In this document: positions 1 to 5,862 of the stretch, in pieces | Layout: each line of letters starts with the position of its first letter | Position numbering within the stretch: the first letter of the stretch is position 1 | Translations under genes and position numbers: made by a program | NCBI GenBank assembly: GCA_002471865.1 | Contig: DKQU01000069.1 | Span: 1-12,670 of the forward strand | Source of the DNA: Fidelibacterota bacterium UBA7300 | Lineage (GTDB): Bacteria > Fidelibacterota > Marinisomatia > Marinisomatales > UBA2128 | Direction: 5' to 3' | Length of the DNA: 12,670 bases | Notes under the pieces: generated by a model | Seen by the model: the letters and a program-made list of their open reading frames with translations, nothing else | Databases searched by the model: none | What the model was told of the DNA's origin: nothing

Positions 1-70
1 CAACGCGGCGTTTATCTTTCAGAGATTGAGAAGTGGGGATGAATATTGCTTTTTTAAGAGTAGCGATCAT
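1..70 (-). CDS. DUF503 (YlxP-like) protein, N-terminus only
   Basis: Reading the minus strand from an ATG at 70-68 gives 23 codons before the window ends, MIATLKKAIFIP then TSQSLKDKRRV. The motif SLKDKRRV after a first beta strand is the hallmark of the DUF503/YlxP family, small proteins of about 90-100 residues often found near infB, rbfA and other translation genes; function is not firmly established. An in-frame TGA lies upstream in the gap, and ATG at 70 is the only good start; the Shine-Dalgarno sequence is weak (GGA about 8 nt upstream). It follows the hydrolase gene by 53 nt on the same strand and may be the next gene of that operon. The assignment rests on 23 residues but the motif is distinctive. 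Confidence 0.75.
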   Translation of the reverse strand, partial: MIATLKKAIFIPTSQSLKDKRRV

Positions 71-123
71 TTTGCAATGTCCAACTAGGAAGGGCAGAAA
101 ACTGTTTTTTCACTCGTGATATC

Positions 124-1500
124 TTAGTGAACTACCGAAAGTGTTACTTCAGGGTAATCGGATTCAACATTAATAAAATCAACATCGTTATCCAGAAGAT
201 ACTTATCGAAAAACATCACTGTTAAGCGATTAACTATCTCCACTATCCGTTGCCCCGGAATCTCTCCTGCTTTGTCAAGATACTTCAAGAATGGTGAAAA
301 CAATGGTATGTCGGTATAGTCAAAATGGTGAGTTCCTTCTAGTGTAAGATAGTATGCAGTTCCGTTACTGTTTTCGATCAGTGATTTGATAAGTGTGTCG
401 TTACGGCTGTCCGGCCAAGAGGGTCGCCCAATGTAGAGTAGCGGCTGTTCCAACCCTTTTTCAATGGTGCTGTCTGCTACGGCCAGTGACCAACTGTCTA
501 GTACCAGGCACGCTTTGAAGCGATTATCTCTTGATGAAGTTTCTACACTGGTTGCTCCCCCGAAAGAATGTCCAAGCACTCCCACTTTCTCAATATTCAG
601 CCGCCCGCTAAGTGGACTTTGGATGGCACCAGACTGTATCTGTTCCATCTGATCCAAGATGAATCGGACATCTTCCACTCGCGTGTTGAGTTGACGATGA
701 CGAAGAGTCACGGAATCTTCATAAGCAACCTCTGGGCCGATGTGTGAACGGTAATCAGCACTGCTGCCGTCAGGAAAAACTGAGACGTTGGCATCATACG
801 AATGATTTAGGGCAGCTACAACATAGCCATGACTTGCCAATTCTTCAATTAAACTGGTATGCAGAAAACGTGTACCCATGATTCCATGGGAAAGAATTAG
901 CACCGGGAACTGAACGCCGCTTGTAACCGGTGCATCAGTGTAACTGTGGGTTTTAGTCAAGTGCTGATAGGTTAATGCAAATGAGGGGAAATTCCCTGCC
1001 GCCGAAAGAGCCGGACCGCGTATCTCAGGGTGATCAAAATAGGGAGCCGGTTTGCTCCCTTCCTCCGGCACAGCAGGGTACCAAATCTGTACAATCAATT
1101 GACGGGCGTCCCGAAAGTCTTCATCCGTAAACCACTCCGGTCGGTTATGATCTATCCAGTGGTACGTATATGTACCAACGCTGTGAGGGCCCGTAGGAGT
1201 CGGGAGTTCAATCACCGGGAGTAACATGGAAGGGAGAACCACAATAATAAGAAAGAGAGTCAGGATAATTTTTAAAGAGAGTTTCCTGGGGGGTTTAAAA
1301 CTTGTAAGAATGAGAACCAACATAAAACCGTAGCCCGGGATTATTTGCCACCGGAAACCTTCTACGAACCATTGAATTCCACCAGCTACAGCAGTTAGCA
1401 GGACAGTTTTCCAAAAATATCGTTTTCGTTCAGCTGGGGAGAAGAGCGTACCCATACAGAAGAAAAGCAGAAGGAAAAAGATTATCTCCAGCGGACGCAT
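124..1500 (-). CDS. Membrane-anchored PAF-acetylhydrolase-like alpha/beta hydrolase
   Basis: A 458-residue serine hydrolase. Residues about 4-20, 31-47, 53-68 and 76-97 are hydrophobic and likely form membrane helices; the catalytic domain from about 105 onward lies outside them. The nucleophile elbow is GHSFGG (310-315, Ser312). Asp335 in LVLDSW lies 23 residues later, the same spacing as in human plasma PAF acetylhydrolase (from memory), and His392 in GTHHFDY completes the triad. HGIMGT (205-210) is the probable oxyanion strand. The family removes short or oxidised acyl chains from phospholipids or cleaves other small esters; the substrate here is unknown. The start is the ATG at 1500-1498 (MRPLEI), which shares one base with the TGA of the preceding VOC gene (TGATG), implying coupled translation. 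A TTG one codon earlier is possible but less likely. Confidence 0.85.
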   Translation of the reverse strand: MRPLEIIFFLLLFFCMGTLFSPAERKRYFWKTVLLTAVAGGIQWFVEGFRWQIIPGYGFMLVLILTSFKPPRKLSLKIILTLFLIIVVLPSMLLPVIELPTPTGPHSVGTYTYHWIDHNRPEWFTDEDFRDARQLIVQIWYPAVPEEGSKPAPYFDHPEIRGPALSAAGNFPSFALTYQHLTKTHSYTDAPVTSGVQFPVLILSHGIMGTRFLHTSLIEELASHGYVVAALNHSYDANVSVFPDGSSADYRSHIGPEVAYEDSVTLRHRQLNTRVEDVRFILDQMEQIQSGAIQSPLSGRLNIEKVGVLGHSFGGATSVETSSRDNRFKACLVLDSWSLAVADSTIEKGLEQPLLYIGRPSWPDSRNDTLIKSLIENSNGTAYYLTLEGTHHFDYTDIPLFSPFLKYLDKAGEIPGQRIVEIVNRLTVMFFDKYLLDNDVDFINVESDYPEVTLSVVH

Positions 1501-1892
1501 CAATCAAGTCCTCCGCCGAACTGTTCTGCTAATTCTATCTCCCAGCCGCTGGGATCGGTGATATAAATGGAATTAGATTTGCCCCAATCCACAGCCCCAC
1601 CGTAAAGAATATTGACGCCTAAGTCTCTTAATTTTTCCATCAGTGATTCGAAGTCATCCACATATAGACCAAAATGACTGATACGCAGACCCTCATCAGG
1701 CATCTCCAGTTCTGGATGTTCATAAGCGCAGAAATACCCGGCTTCTGGGCTGCCAAAAATTGCCCATGGCCCATCATCGGTTTCTCCCGTTTCTTTTACT
1801 TTAAAGCCAAAAACGGTTTGATAGAATTCTATGGTTTCTTTCAGGTTTTTCACCTGGAAATTGATGTGGTCTATCGCTTTTACTGTGATCAT
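1500..1892 (-). CDS. VOC-superfamily (glyoxalase/bleomycin resistance fold) protein
   Basis: A complete 130-residue single-domain VOC protein with two beta-alpha-beta-beta-beta modules: DHINFQV near residues 8-14 opens the first, ISHFGLYVDD at 71-80 opens the second, and ITDPSGWEIEL at 111-121 closes it. His9, His73 and Glu120 sit where metal ligands occur in glyoxalase I and extradiol dioxygenases, so metal binding is plausible. The family covers lactoylglutathione lyases, dioxygenases and resistance proteins; nothing here decides between them. ATG at 1892-1890 starts 5 nt after the TAG of the upstream membrane gene, without a Shine-Dalgarno sequence. Its TGA overlaps the hydrolase ATG by one base, suggesting it works with, or is at least translated with, that enzyme. 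Confidence 0.85.
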   Translation of the reverse strand: MITVKAIDHINFQVKNLKETIEFYQTVFGFKVKETGETDDGPWAIFGSPEAGYFCAYEHPELEMPDEGLRISHFGLYVDDFESLMEKLRDLGVNILYGGAVDWGKSNSIYITDPSGWEIELAEQFGGGLD

Positions 1893-1897
1893 AAAGT

Positions 1898-2611
1898 CTA
1901 GGTTAATTCATCTAATTTAGGTTTAAATAGTTTTTTTCGCCGTAGAAAATCATGTATGCCATAGGGAAGATAGAAAAGATAGTAATGAATAATCCCCGCT
2001 AATATGAGTATGACTAAATAATTCCCGTCAGGAAAAAACTGAGCAAGATTATCGCCTTCAGGAGGATAGAGGAGATACATGTAATTGGTGTGAAAGATCA
2101 GGTTAAAAATCCCGATCACTCCAATCACTGCCAGTGAAACAAGAATAGAAGTATGCAGAGATCGTAATGTCGGCCGGAGATCAGTAGTAATGATAAGAAA
2201 TAGGACACCTAAAATTATAAGACTGTGACCGAAGAAATATTCGATGTAGTAATAACTGAGGGAATTATCTGTAATGCTTGGAGTCAGGATGGAGTGAATA
2301 GCGCCAATCGCCCAAAAGTAAGCGACTGGAAATGCTCTACGACTTTTAGTTGATAAAACATATGCTACGAGAAAAACATTAAGTCCGCAGAGATGCAGTG
2401 GTAATGTTGAGTGGTAATCCCATTTTCCATCAAAAGCAAAATATATATGTCGAACGACTTCGTGTCCAAGCAATCCAAAAATCACAATCCATCGAATGAT
2501 ATTTCTGCCCTTTTCGGAAGAGAATTTTCCAGCATAAACCACCACCCCAATTTGAATAAGGGCAATTATTGACAATGTCAGGAGATGCTCTGTTCCGAAG
2601 GTATCAAACAT
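1898..2611 (-). CDS. TIGR02206 / YwaF / TMEM164-like integral membrane protein
   Basis: A 237-residue protein with about six or seven hydrophobic helices (roughly 9-27, 40-58, 70-86, 97-113, 124-142, 155-173, 197-216) and a basic C-terminus (FLRRKKLFK). Features typical of the TIGR02206/TP0381/YwaF family are LPLHLCG (70-76, with His73 and Cys75), FGHS (127-130, His129) and the NYMYLLYPP segment (176-184). Human TMEM164 belongs to the same fold group and has been reported as a lipid acyltransferase using a membrane Cys and His; by analogy Cys75 and His129 could be catalytic, but that is inference, and the bacterial family is mostly uncharacterised. ATG at 2611 lies 7 nt past the upstream stop, without a Shine-Dalgarno sequence. 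Neighbours include a PAF-acetylhydrolase-like enzyme and fabA, which fits a lipid role. Confidence 0.82.
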   Translation of the reverse strand: MFDTFGTEHLLTLSIIALIQIGVVVYAGKFSSEKGRNIIRWIVIFGLLGHEVVRHIYFAFDGKWDYHSTLPLHLCGLNVFLVAYVLSTKSRRAFPVAYFWAIGAIHSILTPSITDNSLSYYYIEYFFGHSLIILGVLFLIITTDLRPTLRSLHTSILVSLAVIGVIGIFNLIFHTNYMYLLYPPEGDNLAQFFPDGNYLVILILAGIIHYYLFYLPYGIHDFLRRKKLFKPKLDELT

Positions 2612-2618
2612 AGTAAAA

Positions 2619-3110
2619 TTATTCTGTTGTGCTGTTTGGTTGGCTTTTCGTCATTTCAAGAATCAAGGCTGTATTTTCTTTAAAACAGTTGTGTTGCGTG
2701 CGGATAGTAGTAGTAAAGTGGTATAGTGCGAATAGAAAAAGAATACCATGCATCCAGCCGGGAATACTACCGGTATCTACTCCACCGCCGATGATAAAAA
2801 CGGTCATAACTAAAAACACATTAGTAAGCGTTGGGGGATACAACTTTTTCTTTATGGCGAGAGAGTTCTTATGAAATTCTGTGCTGACGCCTTTTTCCTG
2901 GATGTATTCCTTGATACTAACACCCGTTCCCACGAAAAAAAACATGACCAATACTTCAGTAAAAAGATAGATAATAGCAGTGAAAAATCCGAATGTAACG
3001 TGATTAGCACTTATGACATAGAATTCGAAGTAGCCTTGAATCCCAGTTAACAGTAAAGCTATGAAAGAGAAACCAGTCAGAAGATAAATCAAGATCATGA
3101 AGAAGTACAT
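2619..3110 (-). CDS. Four-helix integral membrane protein, function unknown
   Basis: A 163-residue protein that I do not recognise by name. Hydrophobic segments at about 4-24, 39-62, 95-112 and 118-136 suggest four membrane helices, with a polar, basic connector (65-93) between the second and third. The most motif-like stretches are FVGTGVSIKEY (59-69) and GGGVDTGSIPGWMHG (108-122), followed by His131. I recall similar unnamed proteins with a GTG..IKE and a GGxxxTG..P..xH pattern. Several histidines near helix ends (37, 121, 131) would allow metal or haem binding, but no recognised haem motif is present. ATG at 3110-3108 is preceded by GAGGA at good spacing, one of the few clear ribosome sites in this run. 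It begins 13 nt after the ychF stop. Confidence 0.7.
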   Translation of the reverse strand: MYFFMILIYLLTGFSFIALLLTGIQGYFEFYVISANHVTFGFFTAIIYLFTEVLVMFFFVGTGVSIKEYIQEKGVSTEFHKNSLAIKKKLYPPTLTNVFLVMTVFIIGGGVDTGSIPGWMHGILFLFALYHFTTTIRTQHNCFKENTALILEMTKSQPNSTTE

Positions 3111-3123
3111 AATTAATCCTCAT

Positions 3124-4227
3124 TCATACATTGAACTTGAATTGTACAACGTCGCCATCTTGAACAACATAATCTCTCCCTTCTGACCGAATTTTACCTG
3201 CTTCACGCAGTTTTGGTTCTGAGCAGGTTTGAAAAATATCTTCGTAGTGGTAAACGTCTGCACGAATGAATCCGCTCTCAAAATCTGAATGAATCTGCCC
3301 GGCAGCCTGCGGAGCAGTAGTACCCTTTTGCACTGTCCAGGCCTGGACATGATTTGATTCAGTTGTAAAAAAAGTGATAAGATTCAACAAGTGATAAGAA
3401 GATTGAATCAGCATTTCCAGTCCTGCCTGCTCTAGTGCCCACTCTTTCATGAAGAACTGCCGCTCTTCTTCGTCTTCCAGAAAAGCCAATTCATGCTCCA
3501 GTGCAGCGCTCAGGATTATGACTTCCTGATTGTTAGCATTACCCCAGCGTATTAGGGCATCAGTCGCAGATCTGGGATGGTGGGAAGTTGCCTCCTCTTC
3601 ATTTTCGTTTCCCACATAGAGTACCGGCTTGGAGGTAATGAGAGAAAATTCTTTGAGCAATGTTTCACCCTGTTCATCCAAAATTAGTTCACGTGCTGAC
3701 TTACCACTGTCAAGATGAGAGGAAATTAACTCTAAGTTTTCTTGTACTTTGCTTGCCACAGCATCACCTGATTGGGCCTTCTTGCTTACTTTTTCCATGG
3801 CACTGGAGACTGTGTCCAAATCTTTTAAAATGAGTTCAGTATCTACTATATCTATATCGCAGATAGGATCCAAATCTGGAGTAATGTGGGTTACCTGTTC
3901 ACTCGAAAAGCAACGGACTAGGTGAATAATGGCATCCACTTCCCTAATCTGCGACAGAAATTGATTTCCCAATCCTTCACCGTGATGAGATCCCTTAATG
4001 AGTCCGGCAATGTCAACAATTCTGAGAGTAGTGGGGATGATTTTCTCTGGTTGGAGGATGTCACCCAGCCTGTTGAGGCGGTCATCCGGGACCGAGACAA
4101 CACCCACGTTGGGTTCAATGGTGGTGAAAGGATAAATGTCAGCAGGGACTTCCCGCTGAACTAGAGCAGAAAAGAGTGTTGATTTTCCTACGTTTGGCAG
4201 ACCGACAATTCCGCATTGGAGTGGCAT
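3124..4227 (-). CDS. ychF: Redox-regulated ATPase YchF (Obg-like, OLA1 family)
   Basis: A full-length 367-residue YchF (E. coli protein about 363). The P-loop is GLPNVGKST (9-17), the switch motif is DIAG (72-75) followed by a GEGLGN loop (83-88), and the guanine-specificity NKxD motif is replaced by N-E-N-E (207-210), matching the NxxE motif that gives this family its preference for ATP. A C-terminal TGS domain spans about 283-366 and ends VVQFKFNV. The protein binds ribosomes and acts in translation quality control and oxidative stress in characterised organisms. ATG at 4227-4225 lies 12 nt after the fabA stop without an evident Shine-Dalgarno sequence, so it is probably expressed from the fabA transcript. 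Its pairing with fabA looks like operon sharing and not a shared pathway. Confidence 0.97.
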   Translation of the reverse strand: MPLQCGIVGLPNVGKSTLFSALVQREVPADIYPFTTIEPNVGVVSVPDDRLNRLGDILQPEKIIPTTLRIVDIAGLIKGSHHGEGLGNQFLSQIREVDAIIHLVRCFSSEQVTHITPDLDPICDIDIVDTELILKDLDTVSSAMEKVSKKAQSGDAVASKVQENLELISSHLDSGKSARELILDEQGETLLKEFSLITSKPVLYVGNENEEEATSHHPRSATDALIRWGNANNQEVIILSAALEHELAFLEDEEERQFFMKEWALEQAGLEMLIQSSYHLLNLITFFTTESNHVQAWTVQKGTTAPQAAGQIHSDFESGFIRADVYHYEDIFQTCSEPKLREAGKIRSEGRDYVVQDGDVVQFKFNV

Positions 4228-4239
4228 AATAAGGCAAGA

Positions 4240-4782
4240 TTAGAATGCTTCTACTTCACCTTCAGGGGGTGGATAGATTAGACCTGTAAAGAGTCCAACT
4301 TGCAGGTTTTTTGCCACATATATAGTTCTGTCTTCTACTTCGACGGAGGCATTTGCCAACACCATATAGATGGGTTTTTGAATTACCCGGCGAATATCAA
4401 TTTTATAAATTATTTTTTCATGATGAGGGCGGATTTGACCTTTAAATTTTACTTCTCCGCACCCTAAAGCTCTCCCTTTTCCTTCACCTCCAATCCAAGT
4501 GAGAAAAAATCCGGAGAGTTGCCATAGTGCATCTAACCCAAGACAGCCGGGCATGACTGGGTCATCCTTAAAATGACAATCAAAGAACCACAGGTCCGAT
4601 ACAATATCCAATTCAGCCAAGATGAAACCTTTATTAAAAGCACCTCCATCTTCATAAATCTGCAGAATACGATCTACCATTAGCATGGGAGGCGTTGGTA
4701 GTTTACCGCTCCCGGCACCGTCAAACCCTTCATCAGCGACGATCAAAAGCTCATCTTTACTATAATTAGATTTTTGTTCCAT
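4240..4782 (-). CDS. fabA: 3-hydroxyacyl-ACP dehydratase/isomerase FabA
   Basis: A 180-residue close relative of E. coli FabA (172 residues). It dehydrates 3-hydroxydecanoyl-ACP and isomerises trans-2- to cis-3-decenoyl-ACP, the branch point to unsaturated fatty acids in the cytosolic type II pathway. Catalytic His70 is in DLWFFDCHF and Asp84 in PGCLGLDALWQ; Asp instead of the Glu of FabZ, together with the PGCLGLDA signature and GEGKGRALG (99-107), marks FabA and not FabZ. A short proline/acid-rich tail (171-180) is extra. The ATG at 4782-4780 has a strong AAAGGAG nine bases upstream. The gene leads the minus-strand operon and is divergent from an enoyl-ACP-reductase-like gene. FabA normally needs FabB, which is not in this window. 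Confidence 0.96.
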   Translation of the reverse strand: MEQKSNYSKDELLIVADEGFDGAGSGKLPTPPMLMVDRILQIYEDGGAFNKGFILAELDIVSDLWFFDCHFKDDPVMPGCLGLDALWQLSGFFLTWIGGEGKGRALGCGEVKFKGQIRPHHEKIIYKIDIRRVIQKPIYMVLANASVEVEDRTIYVAKNLQVGLFTGLIYPPPEGEVEAF

Positions 4783-4791
4783 ACTACTGGG

Positions 4792-4798
4792 CTCCTTT
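4792..4798 (-). promoter_or_regulatory. Strong ribosome binding site of fabA
   Basis: AAAGGAG on the minus strand, nine bases before the fabA ATG. It fixes the fabA start and is notable because most genes downstream in the run lack such a site. Confidence 0.8.
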
Positions 4799-4800
4799 TA

Positions 4801-4818
4801 AGAATTCGTACAAATTCT
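4801..4818. promoter_or_regulatory. 18-bp near-perfect palindrome in the fabA leader (candidate operator)
   Basis: AGAATTCGTACAAATTCT is symmetric at 16 of 18 positions, failing only at positions 7 and 12. It sits three bases upstream of the fabA Shine-Dalgarno sequence. As DNA it has the size and symmetry of a dimeric regulator site; as RNA it could fold as a six-pair stem with a six-base loop beside the ribosome site. A -10-like TCTAAT (4827-4822, minus strand) lies next to it but lacks a good -35. A related half-site, GTACGAAAT, occurs at 4872-4880. No regulator can be named from sequence alone. Confidence 0.45.
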
Positions 4819-4884
4819 CAGATTAGATGAAGGGGAAGTTAATACCTAGCCACTTTGTTTCAATGCGGGAAGTACGAAATATCT

Positions 4885-4906
4885 TAGCATATTAGACTAA
4901 ATGCTA
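4885..4906. repeat. Interrupted inverted repeat at the predicted fabA transcription start
   Basis: TAGCAT at 4885-4890 and ATGCTA at 4901-4906 are exact complements, and the ten bases between them contain TTAG-A-CTAA (4892-4900), also complementary. With one unpaired base (A4891) this makes two ten-base arms around a single central base. It lies directly downstream of the predicted fabA -10 box and so either forms an operator over the start site or a hairpin at the 5' end of the mRNA, where only the outer pairs would form because the loop must widen. Confidence 0.5.
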
Positions 4907-4919
4907 TACAACTTATAAT
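4893..4919 (+). promoter_or_regulatory. Candidate promoter for the SDR reductase gene, overlapping the fabA promoter
   Basis: A perfect TATAAT lies at 4914-4919 on the plus strand, with TAGACT (4893-4898, four of six to TTGACA) 15 bases upstream, which is short spacing. Its TTATAA core is shared with the opposite -10 of fabA. An alternative closer to the gene is TATAAA at 4973-4978 with TTGTGT at 4953-4958, but that spacing is 14. The -10 match is good; the pairing with a -35 is weak. Confidence 0.35.
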
Positions 4920-4940
4920 CGACATATTTCCACTTAACAA
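4912..4940 (-). promoter_or_regulatory. Candidate sigma-70 type promoter for the fabA operon
   Basis: On the minus strand TTGTTA (4940-4935, four of six to TTGACA) and TATAAG (4917-4912, five of six to TATAAT) are separated by exactly 17 bases. The predicted start would be near 4905, giving a leader of about 120 nt before fabA. No better minus-strand pair was found in the 226-nt intergenic region. Confidence 0.5.
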
Positions 4941-4994
4941 ACCACCAATCCTTTGTGTATGCTATTTTATGATATAAATTTATCACAGTTAAAG

Positions 4995-5002
4995 AAAAGG
5001 AG
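4995..5002 (+). promoter_or_regulatory. Ribosome binding site of the SDR reductase
   Basis: AAAAGGAG six bases before the ATG at 5009; a strong site that settles the start codon. Confidence 0.8.
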
Positions 5003-5008
5003 TTTTAG

Positions 5009-5788
5009 ATGAAAGAGTGGGTTTTGATACTTGGGTGTTCCACCGGCCATGGTGGAGCAACGACACGGAAACTTGCCGAAAATGGTTACGGTATTATAGG
5101 TTTTCATTTCGATCGAGGAGACATTAAAAAGGAAGCAGGAGTTTTCTGTGAAGAGTTAAAAGGTGTCAACGATGGTCGCTGCCATTTCTTCAACACCAAT
5201 GCTGCTTCACCTGAAGTGATGGATGAGTACTTGCCGAAGATTAAAGAGATTACTGGAGGAGAGCCACTCAAGCTGCTGTTGCACTCCATCGCCTTTGGAA
5301 CCACCACAAACTTTTTCGGTGAAAAGCCGGCGACCCAAAAGCAGATGGAGATGACGATTCACGTAATGGGGACGTCGCTACTCTATTGGGTTCAAAAACT
5401 CCATGATGCAGAATTATTGGCAAATGGATCCCGTGTCCTAGGGCTCACATCGGAGGGGAACTATCTGGCAATGGAAGGATATGGACCAGTGAGCGTCGCA
5501 AAAGTAGCTTTGGAGAGTATTACACGTCAAATTGGCTGGGAACTTGGACAGCACGGGATTACGGCCAACTGTATTCAAGCTGGTGTAACTCCTACCCGGG
5601 CGCTTACTAAAATTACCGATCGGTGGGAAGAGTGGGTGGAGCTGACGAAGGAGCGTAATCCTATGAAACGTACCACTCGTCCTGAAGATGTTGCCAATGT
5701 TGTTTATCTGATGTTGCAGCCGGAAGCTGATTTCATTAACTGCTCTATCGTTTATACGGATGGGGGAGAACACCGCTCCGGGATGTAA
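5009..5788 (+). CDS. SDR-family enoyl-ACP reductase-like protein (FabI/FabL-like)
   Basis: A 259-residue Rossmann-fold short-chain dehydrogenase. The cofactor loop is GCSTGHG (9-15, GxxxGxG). LHSIAFG (91-97) resembles the VHSIGFA of FabI. The active site Tyr158 and Lys165 are six residues apart (YGPVSVAK), the spacing shared by FabI and FabL and unlike the three-residue gap of ordinary SDRs. AGVTPTRAL (191-199) and VYTDGGEHR (248-256) fit the substrate loop and C-terminus of the class. FabI's second tyrosine (ten residues before the catalytic Tyr) is replaced by Ser148, as in FabL. The likely role is the final reduction of fatty acid elongation, using NADH or NADPH, but another enoyl substrate is possible. 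ATG at 5009 has AAAAGGAG six bases upstream. The gene is divergent from fabA. Confidence 0.8.
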   Translation: MKEWVLILGCSTGHGGATTRKLAENGYGIIGFHFDRGDIKKEAGVFCEELKGVNDGRCHFFNTNAASPEVMDEYLPKIKEITGGEPLKLLLHSIAFGTTTNFFGEKPATQKQMEMTIHVMGTSLLYWVQKLHDAELLANGSRVLGLTSEGNYLAMEGYGPVSVAKVALESITRQIGWELGQHGITANCIQAGVTPTRALTKITDRWEEWVELTKERNPMKRTTRPEDVANVVYLMLQPEADFINCSIVYTDGGEHRSGM

Positions 5789-5810
5789 ATATTTAACAGG
5801 TCAGTACAAA

Positions 5811-5844
5811 AGAAAACCCGGGAATATCTCGGGTTTATTTTTTT
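5811..5844. terminator. Bidirectional intrinsic terminator between convergent genes
   Basis: AAACCCG (5814-5820) pairs with CGGGTTT (5830-5836); the stem continues through a G-U pair and two further pairs to a three-base loop. On the plus strand it is followed by seven Ts (5838-5844), ending the SDR gene 25 nt after its stop. On the minus strand the hairpin is followed by TTTTCTTTTG, so it can also end the Bax-inhibitor/TPR lipoprotein transcript that arrives from the other side. Confidence 0.9.
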
Positions 5845-5862
5845 GTCACTGTTGGCTGTGAG

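Noticed and set aside
2..88. Plus-strand open frame ending at TAG 86-88 at the left edge
   Set aside because: The minus-strand frame in the same bases gives the DUF503 signature SLKDKRRV, which is far stronger evidence.
101..123. Terminator after the hydrolase stop on the minus strand
   Set aside because: Only a four-base symmetric element (TCACGAGTGA) followed by As is present; there is no stable stem followed by a T-run, so read-through into DUF503 is more likely.
4801..4818. Naming the fabA palindrome as a FadR, FabR, FapR or FabT site
   Set aside because: It shares GTAC with FabR-like sites but does not match any of those consensus sequences well enough to name a regulator.
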